6,786 bases of DNA from DATLCI01 sp046714215 (GTDB taxonomy: Bacteria > Acidobacteriota > Terriglobia > Terriglobales > Acidobacteriaceae): NCBI GenBank assembly GCA_046714215.1, contig JBKKBM010000108.1, forward strand, positions 1 to 6,786, in the 5' to 3' direction. Under the pieces are notes generated by a model, which saw only the letters and a list, made by a program, of their open reading frames with translations, did not search any database and was not told the origin of the DNA. The position numbers and the translations under genes are program-made. Below are positions 5,648-6,786 of the stretch, one piece after another; position 1 is the stretch's first letter, and every line of letters begins with the position of its first letter.

Positions 5648-5887
5648 TCACGCTCGTTCTTTGCGTCTGGCGCGGTGATCAACTGTAGGTAGTCGACGAT
5701 TATCAGTTCCACGCCTTTGCTGATATGTAAGCGGGATTTGGCTACCAGTTCGGAGATGCTGATGCCGGTCGTGTCATCGACCTTCAGTGGCCATTGGATG
5801 ATTCGGTCAACCGTCTCATTCAGATCCTGCAAGTCGGTCGCGTTCAGGTATCGCGGCGGGCATTACGGAAGTCTCAATTTCGTCCAT
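5602..5887 (-). pseudogene. dnaB: Replicative DNA helicase DnaB, internally deleted fragment
   Basis: The minus strand encodes RYLNATDLQDLNETVDRI, PLKVDDTTGISISELVAKSR and then the Walker B segment GVELIIVDYLQLI. This is the middle of the RecA-like domain of DnaB family helicases, which unwind DNA at the replication fork. The preceding Walker A and N-terminal domain are missing, and the match ends after NEREL at about 5645, where integrase sequence begins. A probable original start survives: ATG at 5887 with AAGG upstream opens MDEIETSVMPAA. That frame differs from the helicase frame and stops at 5816-5818. The gene therefore lost most of its first half and all of its 3' part. It cannot make a working helicase. 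Confidence 0.8.
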
Positions 5888-6062
5888 GTCTATCCTTGAG
5901 AACCTCTGACGCTGATTTCATCTTGGCTGGTGGTGGCACAACGCCTGGCGCCTTGCGTTGCCAAAGCTTCTCGTCAGCCTCATAGGACCGCTCTTGAAAG
6001 AACTTGTCGGCGCTCATGATGAACCGCTCTTCGCCAGCCGGCCACTTCGCCACCCGGATGAC
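5874..6062 (-). pseudogene. C-terminus of a phage-type replication/helicase-loader protein
   Basis: The minus strand reads VAKWPAGEERFIMSADKFFQ, then ERSYEADEKLWQRKAPG, ending near LKDRHGRN with TGA at 5874-5876. A tail of the form 'F-I-x-x-x-x-x-F/W-x-x-x-R-x-x-x-D-x-x-x-W' is common at the end of phage replisome-organiser or replication O-type proteins, where it often occurs as FIPHPATWLNQRRW. Its stop overlaps the putative dnaB ATG by 14 bases, the order expected in a phage replication operon. Open frame continues to 6284, but beyond about 6055 the opposite strand has the better coding sequence, so I place the break there. Family assignment is by pattern memory and moderate. Confidence 0.5.
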
Positions 6063-6275
6063 AAAGGGATGGAAGAGATCAGCGACGAGACCATCGACGT
6101 GGCCGGCCACATGCAGAAGTATGCAGCGCCAGCTTCCTTGTGGATCGGAAAAGAAGTGCTGACCGAACTGGAATCTTCCGCCGGCTTCGAAGAAGTGACC
6201 ACGCAGATGGTGGACGGACGCGTCCCCTATGAATGGAAGCTGCGTACCACGGCGAAAGCCGTGTCCTCTACTTGA
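6057..6275 (+). pseudogene. 3' end of a truncated gene, class III nucleotide-cyclase-like tail
   Basis: About 72 codons ending at TGA 6273-6275. The segment ETIDVAGHMQKYAAPASLWI followed by GKEVLTEL, then FEEVTTQMVDGRVPYEWKLR, resembles the end of adenylate/guanylate cyclase domains. There, 'D-x-V-N-x-A-A-R-x-Q-x-x-A-x-P-G-x-x-x-I-S' leads to a final strand with a small Gly and an aromatic. The codons have host-like GC-rich third positions, unlike the debris to the left. The 5' part is missing: upstream of about 6055 the sequence belongs to the minus-strand phage remnant. An ATG at 6069 after AAAGGG could start a short product, but that would be coincidental. The cyclase identity is tentative; the metal-binding and substrate-binding region is not present. 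Confidence 0.4.
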
Positions 6276-6337
6276 AGCCACCAAGGCCTAAATACGACCT
6301 TGTCCGGCTTATGTGTGCATCTAGATTCCCCCAAGTG

Positions 6338-6367
6338 AAAAAAATGGGGGACGCGATTGCGTCCCCC
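6338..6367 (-). terminator. Intrinsic terminator of the TonB-dependent receptor gene
   Basis: A 9-bp perfect GC-rich stem (GGGGGACGC 6346-6354 / GCGTCCCCC 6359-6367) with a 4-base loop is followed on the minus strand by A and seven T (6344-6338). It starts 21 bases after the receptor stop codon. There is no T-run on the plus side, so it acts mainly leftwards. Confidence 0.93.
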
Positions 6368-6388
6368 CTAGAACAACGGGTCCACTTC

Positions 6389-6786
6389 TCAGAACTGGAG
6401 CCGGAAGCCGAACTGGACGGTCAGCGGCCGACCCACCGGCGGTCCGAATCCCGGCCCGAAAAGCGCGACCGGCTGGAGGAAGGCGGAGCGGGAGGAGGCG
6501 TTGCTGAGGCCGAGGCGGCTGGCAAACGAGAGGTTCTCGGTGTCGAAGAGGTTGAAGAAATCGGCGTATCCCTTCAGGGTGACGCGTTCGCCGAACTTGA
6601 AGGCTTTGGTCGCCCGGAAGTCGATGTTGAAGTAACGACCGCTACGGCGCTCAATCTCGGCCCCCGTCACCGGGTCGGTGATGATGCCGCCGCGCTGACT
6701 GTTGACCCCGATCATGGTGCAGCCCCGAGGATTTAAGGCGAGCACGCCTGCCGAGCTGCCGCGCGACAGGAACATAGTGTCTGGAT
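6389..6786 (-). CDS. TonB-dependent receptor/Oar-like outer-membrane protein, C-terminal part
   Basis: The visible 131 residues are the end of a beta-barrel; the frame is open past the right edge, so the gene starts outside. Alternating strands such as RYFNIDFRATKAFKFGERV and LKGYADFFNLFDTENLSFAS lead to a last strand GRPLTVQFGFRLQF ending in Phe, the outer-membrane assembly signal. The NLFDTEN turn and long Gly/Pro loop are typical of the very large acidobacterial TonB-dependent receptors with an N-terminal carboxypeptidase-regulatory-like domain. These sit in the outer membrane and take up polymers or their breakdown products using energy passed by TonB. The substrate cannot be told from this part. 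It is followed by a strong terminator, so it is the last gene of its unit. Confidence 0.88.
   Translation of the reverse strand, partial: PDTMFLSRGSSAGVLALNPRGCTMIGVNSQRGGIITDPVTGAEIERRSGRYFNIDFRATKAFKFGERVTLKGYADFFNLFDTENLSFASRLGLSNASSRSAFLQPVALFGPGFGPPVGRPLTVQFGFRLQF

Larger units (their letters stand above)
5338..6062 (-). mobile_element. Remnant of an integrated phage-like element beside tRNA-Leu
   Basis: About 0.7 kb of debris, lower in GC than its surroundings, lies directly after the tRNA 3' end. On the minus strand it holds the C-terminus of a phage-type replication protein, a cut-down dnaB and the C-terminus of a tyrosine recombinase pointing at the tRNA. Gene content and position fit an element integrated at the tRNA that later lost most of its DNA by internal deletions. 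No second copy of the tRNA 3' end is visible at the far side, so one att end is gone. The right boundary, about 6055-6062, is where phage-like minus-strand coding gives way to a plus-strand gene tail. Confidence 0.65.

Noticed and set aside
6338..6367. Bidirectional terminator serving the plus-strand cyclase-like tail
   Set aside because: The T-run exists only on the minus strand; on the plus side the stem is followed by TAGAACAACG.
6233..6736. 167-codon plus-strand frame opposite the TonB-dependent receptor
   Set aside because: Glu/Ala-rich shadow that runs through the terminator hairpin. The minus strand has a clear barrel C-terminus.

Overview
The window most likely comes from an acidobacterium (Solibacter/Bryobacter-like). 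This is inferred from two protein types familiar in that phylum: a cytoplasmic Ser/Thr kinase fused to a long multi-pass membrane half, and a large Oar-like TonB-dependent receptor with an aromatic-ended barrel. The DNA is GC-rich, and there is frequent non-ATG initiation with strong Shine-Dalgarno sequences. No taxonomic search was possible.

Layout. From 1 to about 5000 everything reads leftwards. At the right of this block is a zinc-ribbon/PknB-type kinase with a membrane C-terminus (2341-5001). Next is a tight three-gene operon of small membrane proteins resembling the YqjD/YqjE/YqjK set: a DUF883-like coiled-coil tail-anchored protein, a holin-X-like protein and a DUF3618-like protein. 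Their reading frames overlap by 8 and 4 bases. The last pair is a PilZ-domain protein (putative c-di-GMP receptor) and a NarL/LuxR-type response regulator with a degenerate receiver, 9 bases apart. The block therefore looks like signalling and envelope-stress functions: Ser/Thr phosphorylation, c-di-GMP binding and transcriptional output. No direct link between the three units is proven.

From 5002 to 5249 is a divergent intergenic region. It holds three copies of a GGGTTAT-type repeat and a perfect dyad upstream of the kinase. A complete tRNA-Leu(CAA) gene with encoded CCA follows at 5250-5337, rightward.

From 5338 to about 6062 is a wrecked integrated element, visibly lower in GC. It contains leftward fragments of a phage-type replication protein, a DnaB helicase and a tyrosine recombinase whose 3' end faces the tRNA. 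The fragments have been fused by deletions, leaving no intact gene. At about 6055 this debris abuts, head-on, the 3' end of a rightward gene that resembles a class III nucleotide cyclase tail.

The right edge (6389-6786, leftward) is the C-terminal barrel of a TonB-dependent receptor followed by a strong intrinsic terminator. I see no convincing novel system. The most informative items are the deletion-scarred tRNA-Leu element, the kinase start and repeat region, and the PilZ/pseudo-receiver pair.
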